A stretch of 42,972 bases of DNA, from the IMG/VR virus record IMGVR_UViG_3300020215_000085, positions 1-42,972 of that record, one strand, 5' to 3'. Positions within the stretch are counted from its first letter, which is position 1; every line of letters begins with the position of its first letter. The position numbers and the translations under genes are program-made. The notes beneath the pieces were generated by a model, which ran no database searches, was not told where the DNA came from, and saw only the letters and a program-made list of their open reading frames with translations. Of the stretch, positions 16,466 through 24,230 are shown in pieces. The DNA comes from a virus.

Positions 16466-18604
16466 ATGGCTGACATTCGGGAGCGCCTTGCGCGAGCCGC
16501 CAGAGAGGCCAAGGACCCCGCTGGCAGGGCGTGGGCGGCGAAACGCTTGGCCGAGCTCGACGCGCAGGCAGCGCCAGCCGCGCCATCGAAGCCGCCGCCG
16601 CCCGTGGCTCTTGAAGAGGATCTGTTCACTCGAGCCAAGAACTTCGGGACGAAGACGGCGGAGACCGTCGGAGCCGTCGCCAGCGATGTGCTTGATACGG
16701 TCAGCGGCGGGCTGTACCGCCGAGCGCGCGATTTTGTCGGCGACAAGATAGCCCCGAACGCCATGGCGGCAACGCGCGCGGCAGAGCGCCGCGCGAAAGC
16801 CACGACTGTGCTTGACCTGCCCAATGTCATTGCACCGATCCCCTTCACGGATAAAAAGGTCAACCTAGGTGGCCCGGTCACCGTCGGTGACTTTAGCGAG
16901 AAGGCGGGCTACTTCTCTCCGGTTGGTCTTCCTGGCGTAGCCAACAAGGCGGGCCAGGCTGTGGTCAAGAAGCTGCCGCAGGCACTGGGCAAGTCCGCTC
17001 CGGGACGCGTCGCACAGCAGGGCGTGGCGGGCGGCGTGGCGGGCGGCGTACAGGGCGGCGCCGAAGCCGCTGTTCAGGGTGCCGACGGAGGCGACTTTGT
17101 CGACTGGGCGACGAAGACCGGCGTTGCCGCCGCGCTGGGCCTTGGGTTCGGGACGGTCGCTGGCGGGGCTGCTGAATCAGGCGGAACCGTCGCGAGGACG
17201 ATTCGCAACTCCAAGGGGAAGACGGGCGAGGACATCCGACTCCTTGAGAGTCACGGGGCAGAGCCCTCGCCGGTCCCATTTCGCGCGGTCAAGAACGCTC
17301 CGTCCGAGCGCCTGGGCGTCAACGCCACGTCTGAGGGTCGCGGCGAGCTTGGCGAGCGGGCTGGGCGCGCACTGACCGACGAAGTCGGGGCGCAGGCGCG
17401 GGCCAATAGCAGCCGCTTCAGAAGCGAGATGGACGCGGCAACTGGGCGTCAGGGCGAGCGCAGCATCAGCGTAGAGGAGCTTATCCGGCGCGTTGATGAG
17501 CGCTTGGCCGACCCCAGAATTGACCTGCAGGCGGGACTGAGGGCGAAGCTCGAGAACACCAAGAAGATCCTCGAGGGCCAAGTAGAGCCGACAATGGATA
17601 TCTACACGTCGCGCCCAAGCGAAGCGCGCGGGCGTGCGGATGTCGTCGAAGAGACGCTAGAGCGTCCGGTGGAAATCTACACAGGGACGCCCGAAGAGGT
17701 GGGGACCGGCGACGCATCTGTATTCATTCGCAGGAAGGGAACGCCGGAAGTCACCTACGACGCCACGGGCAAGCGCATCGTCGACAACCCGGAGATCGTT
17801 GCCCCGCGCTCGAGATTTCTCTCTGAAGATGGCAGGGACAGCGTTGTACGTGGTCGGGCGGTGACGTTCGATCCGGGCGAGCCGACCGTCATCCGCTCCA
17901 CGGAGCGGCCGGGATTTGAATCGCGGGCGACCCAGGTAGACGCCCCCGACGAGCCACTGCGCGTGCCCACCGGAGACGTACGACGCCGCAGCGGAGACAG
18001 CCCCAACCGCGTGATGGACGCAGGCAAGCTTAACCAACTGCGCGACCTGTTGGACGAGTTGGCAGGCGTTGAATCCAGAGAGACTGGCATCGCCAAGAAC
18101 AATCTCCCCATCTACGCGCTGGCGAATGAGATTCGCGGCATCATTAAGCAAGAAGCGCCAGCAATGGCGCTCGCTAACCGGCGCTACTCCGACCGGGCTA
18201 AGAAGCTGGAGCGCACACAGGAACGGATGAAGACCGAGGACGAGGAAACCCTCGGGATGCATATCGCGGGACTTGGCGAAGAAGGAAGTAAGCAGGCGGG
18301 GACGCGAAAGGTGCGACTCGAAGAGTTGCGGGAGCAGTTCCCCACGTCCGACCACCTTACAGAGCGCCAAGTGGGTGAGCTGTTCGACAACCCGCGCCTT
18401 CTGCTGGCCGAAGAGCGGCTGAAGCTGAAGAAGATCCCGCGCATCAGCAGCGGCGGCGACGACGTGTGGAACTTGCTAGAGCCGTTCCTGGGCCGCTTGT
18501 TGTACCCCGGAGCCAATGCCGCGTCTTACCTGCGAGGAACGCCGCCCGTCCTGCCTATGGCGTTAGAGGACGAGCTTTACGCACCTGCACCACGGAGAAA
18601 ATGA
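16466..18604 (+). CDS. Large internal virion / ejection-type protein
   Basis: 712 residues. The ATG at 16466 is the first that gives a normal start (MADIRERLARAAREAKDPAG); the upstream open frame reads through non-coding-looking sequence. Residues 60-130 contain an amphipathic helix. Residues about 150-260 hold hydrophobic glycine-rich segments (GVAGGVAGGVQGGAEAA, AALGLGFGTVAGGAAE) that could insert in membranes. The rest is charged helix with Arg/Glu-rich repeats. The C terminus (FLGRLLYPGANAASYLRGTP) is hydrophobic. This build matches podovirus ejection proteins that line the DNA conduit. Family name uncertain. Confidence 0.7.
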   Translation: MADIRERLARAAREAKDPAGRAWAAKRLAELDAQAAPAAPSKPPPPVALEEDLFTRAKNFGTKTAETVGAVASDVLDTVSGGLYRRARDFVGDKIAPNAMAATRAAERRAKATTVLDLPNVIAPIPFTDKKVNLGGPVTVGDFSEKAGYFSPVGLPGVANKAGQAVVKKLPQALGKSAPGRVAQQGVAGGVAGGVQGGAEAAVQGADGGDFVDWATKTGVAAALGLGFGTVAGGAAESGGTVARTIRNSKGKTGEDIRLLESHGAEPSPVPFRAVKNAPSERLGVNATSEGRGELGERAGRALTDEVGAQARANSSRFRSEMDAATGRQGERSISVEELIRRVDERLADPRIDLQAGLRAKLENTKKILEGQVEPTMDIYTSRPSEARGRADVVEETLERPVEIYTGTPEEVGTGDASVFIRRKGTPEVTYDATGKRIVDNPEIVAPRSRFLSEDGRDSVVRGRAVTFDPGEPTVIRSTERPGFESRATQVDAPDEPLRVPTGDVRRRSGDSPNRVMDAGKLNQLRDLLDELAGVESRETGIAKNNLPIYALANEIRGIIKQEAPAMALANRRYSDRAKKLERTQERMKTEDEETLGMHIAGLGEEGSKQAGTRKVRLEELREQFPTSDHLTERQVGELFDNPRLLLAEERLKLKKIPRISSGGDDVWNLLEPFLGRLLYPGANAASYLRGTPPVLPMALEDELYAPAPRRK

Positions 18605-18607
18605 CCA

Positions 18608-19000
18608 ATGAGTTTCGCAAATCCCGAAACCGTCCACGTCAAAATGTCGACTACGTTGCCAACCGGCAGCGGGACTACGACACTTATTGACACGACGACC
18701 GCCTTTGGCCTCGGCGTCTTTCGCACGCTGAGCTTCAACCGCCTCCAGTTCGCCGTCGAAAACAGCCACTCAGGCACGTTGAAGCTATATCGCTCGACGG
18801 ACCACGGCACGACGTGGGACCAGGTTGGCGGCGACGAAGCGGTAGCCGCCGCAGCCGCCACGGACATCAGCGGGCCGTATGACTACCCAGTAGACGGCCA
18901 CCTCGACGTAAAGCTCGAGTGGGTGAACGGCGGCACGGATCAGACCACCTGGCGCCCTGAGATGTCCCTCATCCGCGGCCTGCGGAGCAAGGCGGAGTAA
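18608..19000 (+). CDS. Small beta-rich virion protein
   Basis: 130 residues, 3 bases after the previous stop. The sequence is strand-rich and polar (LKLYRSTDHGTTWDQVGGDE), and the STDHGTTW pattern recalls BNR/sialidase-type Asp-box turns (SxDxGxTW), here a single copy. That motif is structural, not catalytic. The protein probably belongs to the tail or surface-fibre set with the next two genes. Function not assigned. Confidence 0.65.
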   Translation: MSFANPETVHVKMSTTLPTGSGTTTLIDTTTAFGLGVFRTLSFNRLQFAVENSHSGTLKLYRSTDHGTTWDQVGGDEAVAAAAATDISGPYDYPVDGHLDVKLEWVNGGTDQTTWRPEMSLIRGLRSKAE

Positions 19001-19002
19001 CC

Positions 19003-19758
19003 ATGGCCTACCAGGCGATGCCGCTTCCGAGGCTGCCCTTTCGAGACCGGATGCGCCGGATCGCAGAGCGGCGCCTCGGCACCAGGGACTTGATCGAAGT
19101 GAATTCGCCGTTCTTGCCTGTGGTCGCGACCGAGGGCAACACGTCGACGCCGAATCTACACGACGAGATCGAGGAATACGGCACCTCGACGGCGCGGGTA
19201 ACGACCACCCTCGGGTCGATTATCCGCTTTGCCGGCAACAACAGCGGCCCGGCGGTGCTCCAGGGGCGCGGCACGGGCGCTGGCAGCATCAAGGGCAACC
19301 CGATCGTCAACATGCAGTCGTCCAAGGTGCTCATGGGCGCGCGCGTGCGGACGCCGTCTCCCGGCACGTTCGTCACCGATACGATGATTCAGTTCGGCCT
19401 GAGCGACATTTCGGGCAGCTCCAAGAACATGGGGCTTGGCTGCCGCGGAGCCGCCGCAGGCGGCACAACGCATTGGTCGATGTGGTTGCCGAACGGCGGG
19501 GCCTTCACGGTCGCGCAGTCGATCGCCTCATCCAAGGCGTTCACGTCGACACAGGAATTTGTTGACGCGTATTTCTACCTCAATTCATCCATTCGCTTCT
19601 CTGTGGACGGCGAGGCTGAGGTAACTGCGCCGTTTACGCAATCAGACCTCGTGAACGCGGCGGGTACCTGGAAAATCCAGGTCAACCGCCTCGGTGGCGC
19701 CGGGACTGACATCATGGAAGTGGACGACTACGTGGTTTACGTGGCGCCCGTGGCGTAA
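19003..19758 (+). CDS. Putative tail/adhesin protein, lectin-like
   Basis: 251 residues; ATG two bases after the previous stop. A basic head (PRLPFRDRMRRIAERRLG) is followed by a beta-rich body of jelly-roll look (SKVLMGARVRTPS, TMIQFGLSDISGSSKNMG, EFVDAYFYLNSSIRFSVDGE). It lies directly before the alpha/beta hydrolase gene, and both are probably tail-tip or surface components. No family is recognised with certainty. Confidence 0.6.
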   Translation: MAYQAMPLPRLPFRDRMRRIAERRLGTRDLIEVNSPFLPVVATEGNTSTPNLHDEIEEYGTSTARVTTTLGSIIRFAGNNSGPAVLQGRGTGAGSIKGNPIVNMQSSKVLMGARVRTPSPGTFVTDTMIQFGLSDISGSSKNMGLGCRGAAAGGTTHWSMWLPNGGAFTVAQSIASSKAFTSTQEFVDAYFYLNSSIRFSVDGEAEVTAPFTQSDLVNAAGTWKIQVNRLGGAGTDIMEVDDYVVYVAPVA

Positions 19759-19760
19759 CG

Positions 19761-20723
19761 ATGATGGCAAGCCTGCTGGAAGCGGCGACCGCACGCTTTA
19801 CCGAGATGAACCAGCGGGTTTATGGGAGCACGACTGTGTCTCTGCCGTCGACACTGCCCACCCTCATCGAGACGGGATGGAACGGCGTGAGCGGCGTAAC
19901 CGGACTCTCCACCACAGATCGCTGGACGGTCGTAGATGCTACGGGGCAATCAAAACACCTTTGGCTGATGAACCCCGCAACGCCGAGCGGCCCTGTTGTG
20001 ATTTTTCACTGCGGCCACGTCGGCGACGATCCCAAGGACGTCGGCACGAAGTCCATAAACATGGTGGAGGACTTACTGGCCGCCAACAGGCGCGTTCTCG
20101 CCATTTCGATGCCCGGGATTCTCCTTTCAGGGGCCGGCACGAGCTACGAAGTCACCGTAGGCGGCACGACATATACCGTCGGAGAGGATCACAACTCGCT
20201 CGAGTCGTGCCAGGACCCGGCGCTGCTGCGCCTCTTCATCGACCCGGTATTCATCGCCATAAACCAGGCGAAGGCGCTGTTCCCGAGCTCGGCGATTCAC
20301 ATGTGCGGTATCAGCGGCGGCGGATGGACTGCGACCATGTGCGCGGCATTCGATTCGCGCATTGAGCGCTCATACTCCGTTTCTGGATGTCTGCCCGATG
20401 AGTGGATGCGTGTGTGCGGCGGCAACGGAGATCTGGAGCAGTGGCCCGGCGCTCCATGGCGTCGCGGGCTGCATCTCGACTACCACCACCTCTGGGCTCT
20501 CGCCGTGTCTACCGCGGGGCGACGTCAGCGCGTTCTCTACAACGACCAGGATCCCGAGTATTCCGTTGGCGAGCTGGGAAGCTATTTCTTCCCGAACCTC
20601 CAATTGACGCTGGACGCCCTGCCCGGCACCTGGAACTACACCATCAACACCGGGACGGACAGGGACACGCATTCGTACAGCGCCACGATTCGCACGGCAA
20701 TCCTCGACGATATGGCGGCGTGA
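19761..20723 (+). CDS. Alpha/beta hydrolase, probable virion-associated esterase
   Basis: 320 residues with an alpha/beta-hydrolase core. VVIFHCGHVGDD (about residues 79-90) is an early strand and oxyanion-type turn. CGISGGGW carries the nucleophile serine, Ser185, in a GxSGGG elbow. NDQDPEYS (Asp262 or Asp264) and RDTHSYS (His304) are at the right distance for the acid and the histidine. It starts 2 bases after an adhesin-like gene and ends before the lysis cassette. This suggests a tail-associated esterase or deacetylase acting on host surface glycan or lipid. The substrate is unknown, and a cytoplasmic hydrolase cannot be excluded. Confidence 0.75.
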   Translation: MMASLLEAATARFTEMNQRVYGSTTVSLPSTLPTLIETGWNGVSGVTGLSTTDRWTVVDATGQSKHLWLMNPATPSGPVVIFHCGHVGDDPKDVGTKSINMVEDLLAANRRVLAISMPGILLSGAGTSYEVTVGGTTYTVGEDHNSLESCQDPALLRLFIDPVFIAINQAKALFPSSAIHMCGISGGGWTATMCAAFDSRIERSYSVSGCLPDEWMRVCGGNGDLEQWPGAPWRRGLHLDYHHLWALAVSTAGRRQRVLYNDQDPEYSVGELGSYFFPNLQLTLDALPGTWNYTINTGTDRDTHSYSATIRTAILDDMAA

Positions 20724-20727
20724 AGCC

Positions 20728-21081
20728 ATGGATGAGCAGCACCCACGCCGCGCGACCGTCGGATTCGAGACGGAGGTGCTTGCGCCCGAGCGGACGCGGG
20801 TTGCGCTCAACTGGCCGTCCCTCGTTGCCCTGGTCGTGGTCGTGGCGGGTGCTGCCGCAACCTACGTGAAGCTCGATAGCCGGGTGGAGAATTCCGCGAC
20901 CAAGCAGGACGTGGAGCGCATCAGCCGCCAGATAGAGCGGCTGGAAAGCCTGACCATCTACCAGGCGGTCGACTCGCGCCTGAAGACGTATTTCGACGAC
21001 AAGAAGCTACTCGTCAACTGTCCCAGGGAAGTGTTGCGCGGAAAGGGGGACGTCATCTGTCCCGCCGTGCCCAAACCGTAG
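20728..21081 (+). CDS. Membrane-anchored coiled-coil protein of the lysis region
   Basis: 117 residues: a basic 25-residue N terminus, one transmembrane helix at about residues 28-47 (WPSLVALVVVVAGAAATYV), then a coiled coil (SATKQDVERISRQIERLES). The C-terminal tail contains two cysteines (LVNCPREV, DVICPAVP). A short N-in anchored protein with a periplasmic coiled coil, upstream of an endolysin, fits an inner-membrane spanin or holin-like role. No overlapping outer-membrane spanin gene is seen. Function inferred from topology and place. Confidence 0.62.
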   Translation: MDEQHPRRATVGFETEVLAPERTRVALNWPSLVALVVVVAGAAATYVKLDSRVENSATKQDVERISRQIERLESLTIYQAVDSRLKTYFDDKKLLVNCPREVLRGKGDVICPAVPKP

Positions 21082-21090
21082 GTCGGAGTT

Positions 21091-21348
21091 ATGCAAGATG
21101 AAGACGAAGACACCCAGCCAAGAGCTGCCCGAGCCCCAACCGCCGCAGAATCGGTCCTCGGAGACCTTGCTTTGGCACTGTCGGCAGTTGCGCAACATTG
21201 CGCAGAGGCTTCGAGACTCATCGGTTCTGTGGAGGGTGCACAACGAGCAATGTATCTCCTCGACCTCGAGCAAAGACTCGCCCAGCTCGGCGACCTGGCT
21301 CATGAAGCTAGACGGGTCATTCGCTCAATGAGGGAGACGCTGGCGTGA
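21091..21348 (+). CDS. Small helical protein of the lysis region
   Basis: 85 residues; GGAG lies 3 bases before the ATG, rather close. The N terminus is acidic (MQDEDEDTQ). Residues 25-80 are alpha-helical and amphipathic (VLGDLALALSAVAQHCAEA, LEQRLAQLGDLAHEARRV), without a clean membrane span. It is coupled to the next tiny gene by overlap. I do not recognise it; a regulatory or antiholin-type protein is one idea, with no direct support. Confidence 0.55.
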   Translation: MQDEDEDTQPRAARAPTAAESVLGDLALALSAVAQHCAEASRLIGSVEGAQRAMYLLDLEQRLAQLGDLAHEARRVIRSMRETLA

Positions 21349-21425
21349 AGAGGCTGCTAATCCTCGCGGGTGTTTTGTTCTACGTGGCGCTTTCGTTGGC
21401 GCTGTTTGGCAACACGAAGGGGTGA
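21345..21425 (+). CDS. 26-residue single-span membrane peptide
   Basis: A GTG start overlaps the TGA of the preceding gene (GTGA), and the frame runs 26 codons to TGA at 21423-21425. The peptide is two basic residues, then a hydrophobic run (LLILAGVLFYVALSLALF), then a short polar tail, so a single transmembrane helix. It fills the only gap in a tightly packed lysis cassette, which favours a real gene. Candidate small lysis or membrane-control peptide. Confidence 0.45.
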   Translation: MKRLLILAGVLFYVALSLALFGNTKG

Positions 21426-21427
21426 CC

Positions 21428-21640
21428 ATGACGAAGTTCACGCGGCAGTGGAAAGGGCCGAACTGGAAAGCCGTCTGGGACTGGACGAAGAAGGTTGGCG
21501 GCGTGGTTATAACGGCGGTTATAACGCCGTACGTGGCTGAGAAGTATGGTCCCGGCTGGGGCGCTGTCGTAGGGACGATTGGCGGCGCCACGGTTCACCA
21601 GGCGCGGCGTTTCGGGGACGGCAAGAAGAAGTCCGAGTAG
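21428..21640 (+). CDS. Putative holin
   Basis: 70 residues from ATG 21428 (GTG 21422 would add two). An N-terminal Trp/Lys-rich amphipathic part (RQWKGPNWKAVWDWTKK) precedes a hydrophobic stretch at about 25-56 that can form one or two membrane segments (VGGVVITAVITPYV, GWGAVVGTIGGATV). A basic C-terminal tail (GDGKKKSE) follows. Size, charged tail and the position 3 bases before the endolysin gene fit a small holin, the protein that opens the inner membrane at lysis. No holin family is named. Confidence 0.55.
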   Translation: MTKFTRQWKGPNWKAVWDWTKKVGGVVITAVITPYVAEKYGPGWGAVVGTIGGATVHQARRFGDGKKKSE

Positions 21641-21643
21641 CCC

Positions 21644-22084
21644 ATGAGCGAGCGGTACGCGCTTTCGGCCAATCTGTACCTCGACGAACTGGACTGCCAC
21701 GACGGGACGCCGGTGCCCGTGTCGAAGATTGGCCAGTGCGAGGAGTTCGCACGGGGAACGTGGCAGCCCATCCGCGACAAGTGGAAGGCGCCCATCCTCC
21801 AGACGAGCGGCTACCGCACGCTGACATGGAATCGCGCCGTCGGCGGGGCGAAGTCGTCCACCCATCTGTTTGAAGGTGACGACGTGGGCCTCGACATTCG
21901 CCCCGTCTATCTCTCGGACGTCACGCGACTGGCCCAACTCATCCTGGCCATGTGGAAGGGCAAGGAGCTGCCCGCCCTCGGGGGCGTGGGCATCTATCGC
22001 GGCTGGATTCACATCGACAACCGCAAGGCGCCCGACGGGCATCTACGCCGCTGGAACGGGCGCGGCATTGGGGGCGAGCAATGA
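21644..22084 (+). CDS. Endolysin, peptidase M15-type (D-Ala-D-Ala/L,D-peptidase fold)
   Basis: 146 residues with the M15 zinc-peptidase pattern: SGYRTLTWNRAVGGAKSSTH (His74), a following aspartate (Asp84 in GDDVGLDIRP), and GWIHID with His123. The His-to-Asp spacing is three residues longer than in the common SxHxxGxAxD form. These enzymes cut peptidoglycan stem peptides and serve as endolysins. It directly follows the holin candidate. There is no signal peptide, so release through the holin is expected. The stop overlaps the next start (ATGA). Confidence 0.85.
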   Translation: MSERYALSANLYLDELDCHDGTPVPVSKIGQCEEFARGTWQPIRDKWKAPILQTSGYRTLTWNRAVGGAKSSTHLFEGDDVGLDIRPVYLSDVTRLAQLILAMWKGKELPALGGVGIYRGWIHIDNRKAPDGHLRRWNGRGIGGEQ

Positions 22085-22275
22085 GCGACCGGGTCAAGCG
22101 CGTGCGTGAAATCGACGCCGAGCGGGCCGAAATTGCCACCCGCCTGCGCCAGTTGGAATTCGAGCGCTGGCAGATTTGGAACACCCTCAGCACCGCCGAG
22201 GAGCGCGAGGCCATAGGCCTCACCTTCGAGAGCGATCCGCATGAGGATGTGACGGCGGTGGTCCAGCAGCCGTGA
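22081..22275 (+). CDS. Small coiled-coil protein after the endolysin
   Basis: 64 residues, ATG overlapping the endolysin stop. The first 50 residues are one charged helix (EIDAERAEIATRLRQLEF), followed by an acidic tail. It ends in an overlap with the endonuclease VII gene (GTGA). No membrane part or cysteine. Function unknown. Confidence 0.65.
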   Translation: MSDRVKRVREIDAERAEIATRLRQLEFERWQIWNTLSTAEEREAIGLTFESDPHEDVTAVVQQP

Positions 22276-22601
22276 CCATCGCGCCCCCCAAGCCCGCGAC
22301 GCTTGCCAAGTACGGCCTCACCGAAGAGGAGTGGCGGGAGATTCTGAAGCGTCAGGGAGGCGTGTGCGCCGTCTGTAAGTTGGCGCCGAAGACCGGCCGC
22401 TACAACGTCGACCACGAGCACGTCAAAGGCTGGTCGAAAATGCCCGCCGAGAAGCGAAAGGTTTTTGTACGCGGAGTTGTGTGCTGGTGGTGCAACAAGC
22501 AGTACATGAGCCGCGCAATCACCATTGAGAAGGCTCGCAACGTGGTCAAGTACCTCGAAGACTACGCCGCCCGGTGGGTCAATGATTGGATCCCTCGGTG
22601 A
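22272..22601 (+). CDS. Endonuclease VII-like Holliday-junction resolvase
   Basis: 109 residues from a GTG overlapping the previous stop. The endonuclease VII core is clear: YGLTEEEWREIL, then GGVCAVCKLAP (Cys32, Cys35), NVDHEH (Asp47-His48-Glu49-His50, the His-Me finger active site) and VRGVVCWWCN (Cys71, Cys74, second half of the zinc knuckle). Such enzymes, first known from T4 gp49, resolve branched DNA before or during packaging. Its late-region place between the endolysin and the sigma factor suits this. Length matches small members. Confidence 0.88.
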   Translation: MTIAPPKPATLAKYGLTEEEWREILKRQGGVCAVCKLAPKTGRYNVDHEHVKGWSKMPAEKRKVFVRGVVCWWCNKQYMSRAITIEKARNVVKYLEDYAARWVNDWIPR

Positions 22602-22604
22602 TGC

Positions 22605-23195
22605 ATGGGCCGCAAGCCCAGCGCCGATGACTGGCGCCATGTTCGGCTCGTTGTAGACGAGATACGCCGCCGATTGCCACCCTTTGTTGAGGCCGCTGAG
22701 CTCTACGGAGTTGCTGGGGTAGCTCTTTGCGAGGCTGCTCTCAGCTACCGGGAGGGGACGGGGGCGAGCTTCAAGACGTGGGTTGCCTGCAAGGCCAGGG
22801 GCGCCGTGCTGGACTACCTTCGCCGCGAGGATCGGGAAGTGGGGCGGGCAGTGCGAGAGCGGCTGAAAGCGGGCATGCCGGTGGACCCCCAGTACTTGTG
22901 GTGCAAGCCAGCCCTACGCGGCCCCGCCGCCGATTCTGCCATGAGCGCCATCTCCACCCCACCCGCCCAGCACGACGGTGTCGTCCTTAAGCAGCTCCGC
23001 GAGGCGGTTTCAGCGGCGATGCGGGGAATGACCTCTCAGGAGCGGATCGTGCTGTCGGCTCGCTTCTGGGACGACGCCACCTTGGCGCAAGCAGGGAAGC
23101 TCATCGGCAAGACAGAGGTGCGAGCCCTCCAGGTGCAGCGGAAGGCGCTGGGGAAGCTGTCGGAGTGCTTGCGGGAGTTCTTGGATGCGGCCTGA
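22605..23195 (+). CDS. Sigma-70 family (FliA/WhiG-like) RNA polymerase sigma factor
   Basis: 196 residues. Residues 33-75 read like sigma region 2: YGVAGVALCEAALSYREGTG, then ASFKTWVACKARGAVLDYL followed by RRED, close to the GxxGLxxAxxxYxxxxGxxFxTYAxxRIRGAxxDxxRxxD form of alternative sigmas. Residues 137-187 (MTSQERIVLSARFWDD, ALQVQRKALGKL) occupy the region 4 position. The middle (about 85-135) is variable and Pro/Ala-rich. It would redirect host RNA polymerase, probably to late phage promoters; the target promoter is not identified. ATG 22605 lies 3 bases after the resolvase stop. Confidence 0.75.
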   Translation: MGRKPSADDWRHVRLVVDEIRRRLPPFVEAAELYGVAGVALCEAALSYREGTGASFKTWVACKARGAVLDYLRREDREVGRAVRERLKAGMPVDPQYLWCKPALRGPAADSAMSAISTPPAQHDGVVLKQLREAVSAAMRGMTSQERIVLSARFWDDATLAQAGKLIGKTEVRALQVQRKALGKLSECLREFLDAA

Positions 23196-23430
23196 CGACT
23201 GCTTCAACGAAGCGGCCGACATGGCGCTTTACGAGGCCGAGCACGCTGCCAGCGCCGATGCGCGAGACATCGCCAGGCGTCTTGCCAAGCTCTACAGACG
23301 GCGTGCGATGAACCTGGCCGCCCTGCATCCCAGGGAGTCCATAAGCGAAGCTACGGGCCGCTACGTGGCCCTGGATACGCAGCGGGGAACATGGGTGAAG
23401 GCGCCGTGGTGGCGAAGGTTTTGGGGCTAG
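23185..23430 (+). CDS. Small basic helical protein overlapping the sigma gene end
   Basis: 81 residues; the ATG lies 11 bases inside the sigma-factor end. Ala-rich helix in the first half (DMALYEAEHAASADARDIAR) is followed by RRLAKLYRRRAMNL and a Trp-rich basic end (KAPWWRRFWG). The end meets the minus-strand gene tail to tail. No recognised family. A regulator of the sigma factor would fit the position, but that is speculation. Confidence 0.55.
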   Translation: MRPDDCFNEAADMALYEAEHAASADARDIARRLAKLYRRRAMNLAALHPRESISEATGRYVALDTQRGTWVKAPWWRRFWG

Positions 23431-23645
23431 CGGCCGAGAAGCTTCTCAACCTCTAGAATGAACTTCTGGAGTCGCACATGTATCGGGGCACCCTCTGTCG
23501 GCAAGTCGTGAGCAACGATGCTGTCGTCGAAGGCGCTCAGCCATTCAACGGCGTCGTCGAGCTTCGCGCGATACTGCCGCGCCAACTCTCGGTACATGAC
23601 CGTGTCGGGCGAGTCGCCCGGGAGATACTCAGGCTCGCTGGGCAT
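23427..23645 (-). CDS. Small acidic protein, convergent with the late operon
   Basis: 72 residues on the minus strand, in a stretch with no plus-strand gene. A Pro/Asp/Glu-rich start (MPSEPEYLPGDSPD) is followed by helices (YRELARQYRAKLDDAVEWL; FILEVEKLLG). ATG 23645 is chosen; a GTG five codons upstream is possible. Neither has a good SD. It is divergent from the HTH regulator gene 60 bases away, so both may be controlled from one intergenic region. Function unknown. Confidence 0.55.
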   Translation of the reverse strand: MPSEPEYLPGDSPDTVMYRELARQYRAKLDDAVEWLSAFDDSIVAHDLPTEGAPIHVRLQKFILEVEKLLGR

Positions 23646-23705
23646 GCCCGAGCCTAGCACGCCCGTTCAGTAGCCGCCCCCTGACGCATTCGGTAGAACC
23701 GGGGC

Positions 23706-24158
23706 GTGACCCCAGCCGACAAGCTCCGTGCCCGCGCAGAGGCTCTAGAGGCCGAAGGAAAGCGACTCAAAGAGCAAGGGAAGTACGAAGAAGCAGCCAC
23801 GCGCCTCGTGCTTGCTCTCGACATACGAGCGGCGGCGGATGAGGTAGAGGGGTTGCAGCGGTCATCTGGTCACGCTAAGGTGGTCACAGACAAGATGCTG
23901 TCCCCGGCGGTCCGTAAGCGGAAGAACCTCAACATCAGCGAGACGCAGGCGCCAGAAGACCCCTTCGCCGTCGCATGCCGGGAGGCTGGCTACAGCATCC
24001 GCAGCCTGGCAAAGAAGCTGGGATTCAAGTCCCACGGCACCCTTTTCAACTACCTCGCTGGCGAGCGGGCCGTGCCCCGCCTCGTGACCAAGCGGATCGA
24101 AAAGCTCATCGGGTGGGCCGACACCGACGAGCACTGGCCCCGCCGGGAACCGGAGTAG
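23706..24158 (+). CDS. XRE-like helix-turn-helix regulator (candidate repressor)
   Basis: 150 residues from GTG 23706. The N-terminal 45 residues are a coiled coil (LRARAEALEAEGKRLKEQG) that could dimerise. The C-terminal part holds a helix-turn-helix (FAVACREAGYSIRSLAKKLG, then SHGTLFNYLAGERAVPRLV) of XRE type. It stands directly upstream of a promoter with inverted GTGACCACT/AGTGGTCAC sites, as expected for a phage regulator. Two further TGGTCAC sites lie inside its own coding sequence. Which lytic or lysogenic role it has is inference; no peptidase (LexA/CI-type) domain is present. Confidence 0.65.
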   Translation: MTPADKLRARAEALEAEGKRLKEQGKYEEAATRLVLALDIRAAADEVEGLQRSSGHAKVVTDKMLSPAVRKRKNLNISETQAPEDPFAVACREAGYSIRSLAKKLGFKSHGTLFNYLAGERAVPRLVTKRIEKLIGWADTDEHWPRREPE

Positions 24159-24179
24159 CGCGGCGTGTCGGTCGTTTTC

Positions 24180-24227
24180 GTGACCACTCTTCGTTGACAA
24201 CTGTGACCGGTTAGGTAAAGTGGTCAC
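24180..24227 (+). promoter_or_regulatory. Early promoter with three operator half-sites
   Basis: TTGACA (24194-24199) and TAAAGT (24216-24221) are separated by 16 bases, a near-consensus sigma70 promoter in a GC-rich genome. GTGACCACT (24180-24188) and AGTGGTCAC (24219-24227) are perfect inverted copies flanking it, and GTGACC (24203-24208) lies in the spacer. The right copy overlaps the -10 box and expected start point, so binding there would block transcription. The HTH protein just upstream is the obvious candidate binder. The promoter reads into the long early gene chain. Confidence 0.72.
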
Positions 24228-24230
24228 ACA

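Noticed and set aside
21098-21331. 77-codon plus-strand frame overlapping the gene at 21091
   Set aside because: Starts 7 bases later in another frame without a better ribosome site and reads as a low-complexity Ser/Pro product; the 21091 frame is coupled to the next gene.
21501-21530. Near-palindromic GTTATAACG repeated twice inside the holin candidate
   Set aside because: Explained by the repeated VVITAVIT coding sequence; no sign of a regulatory role.
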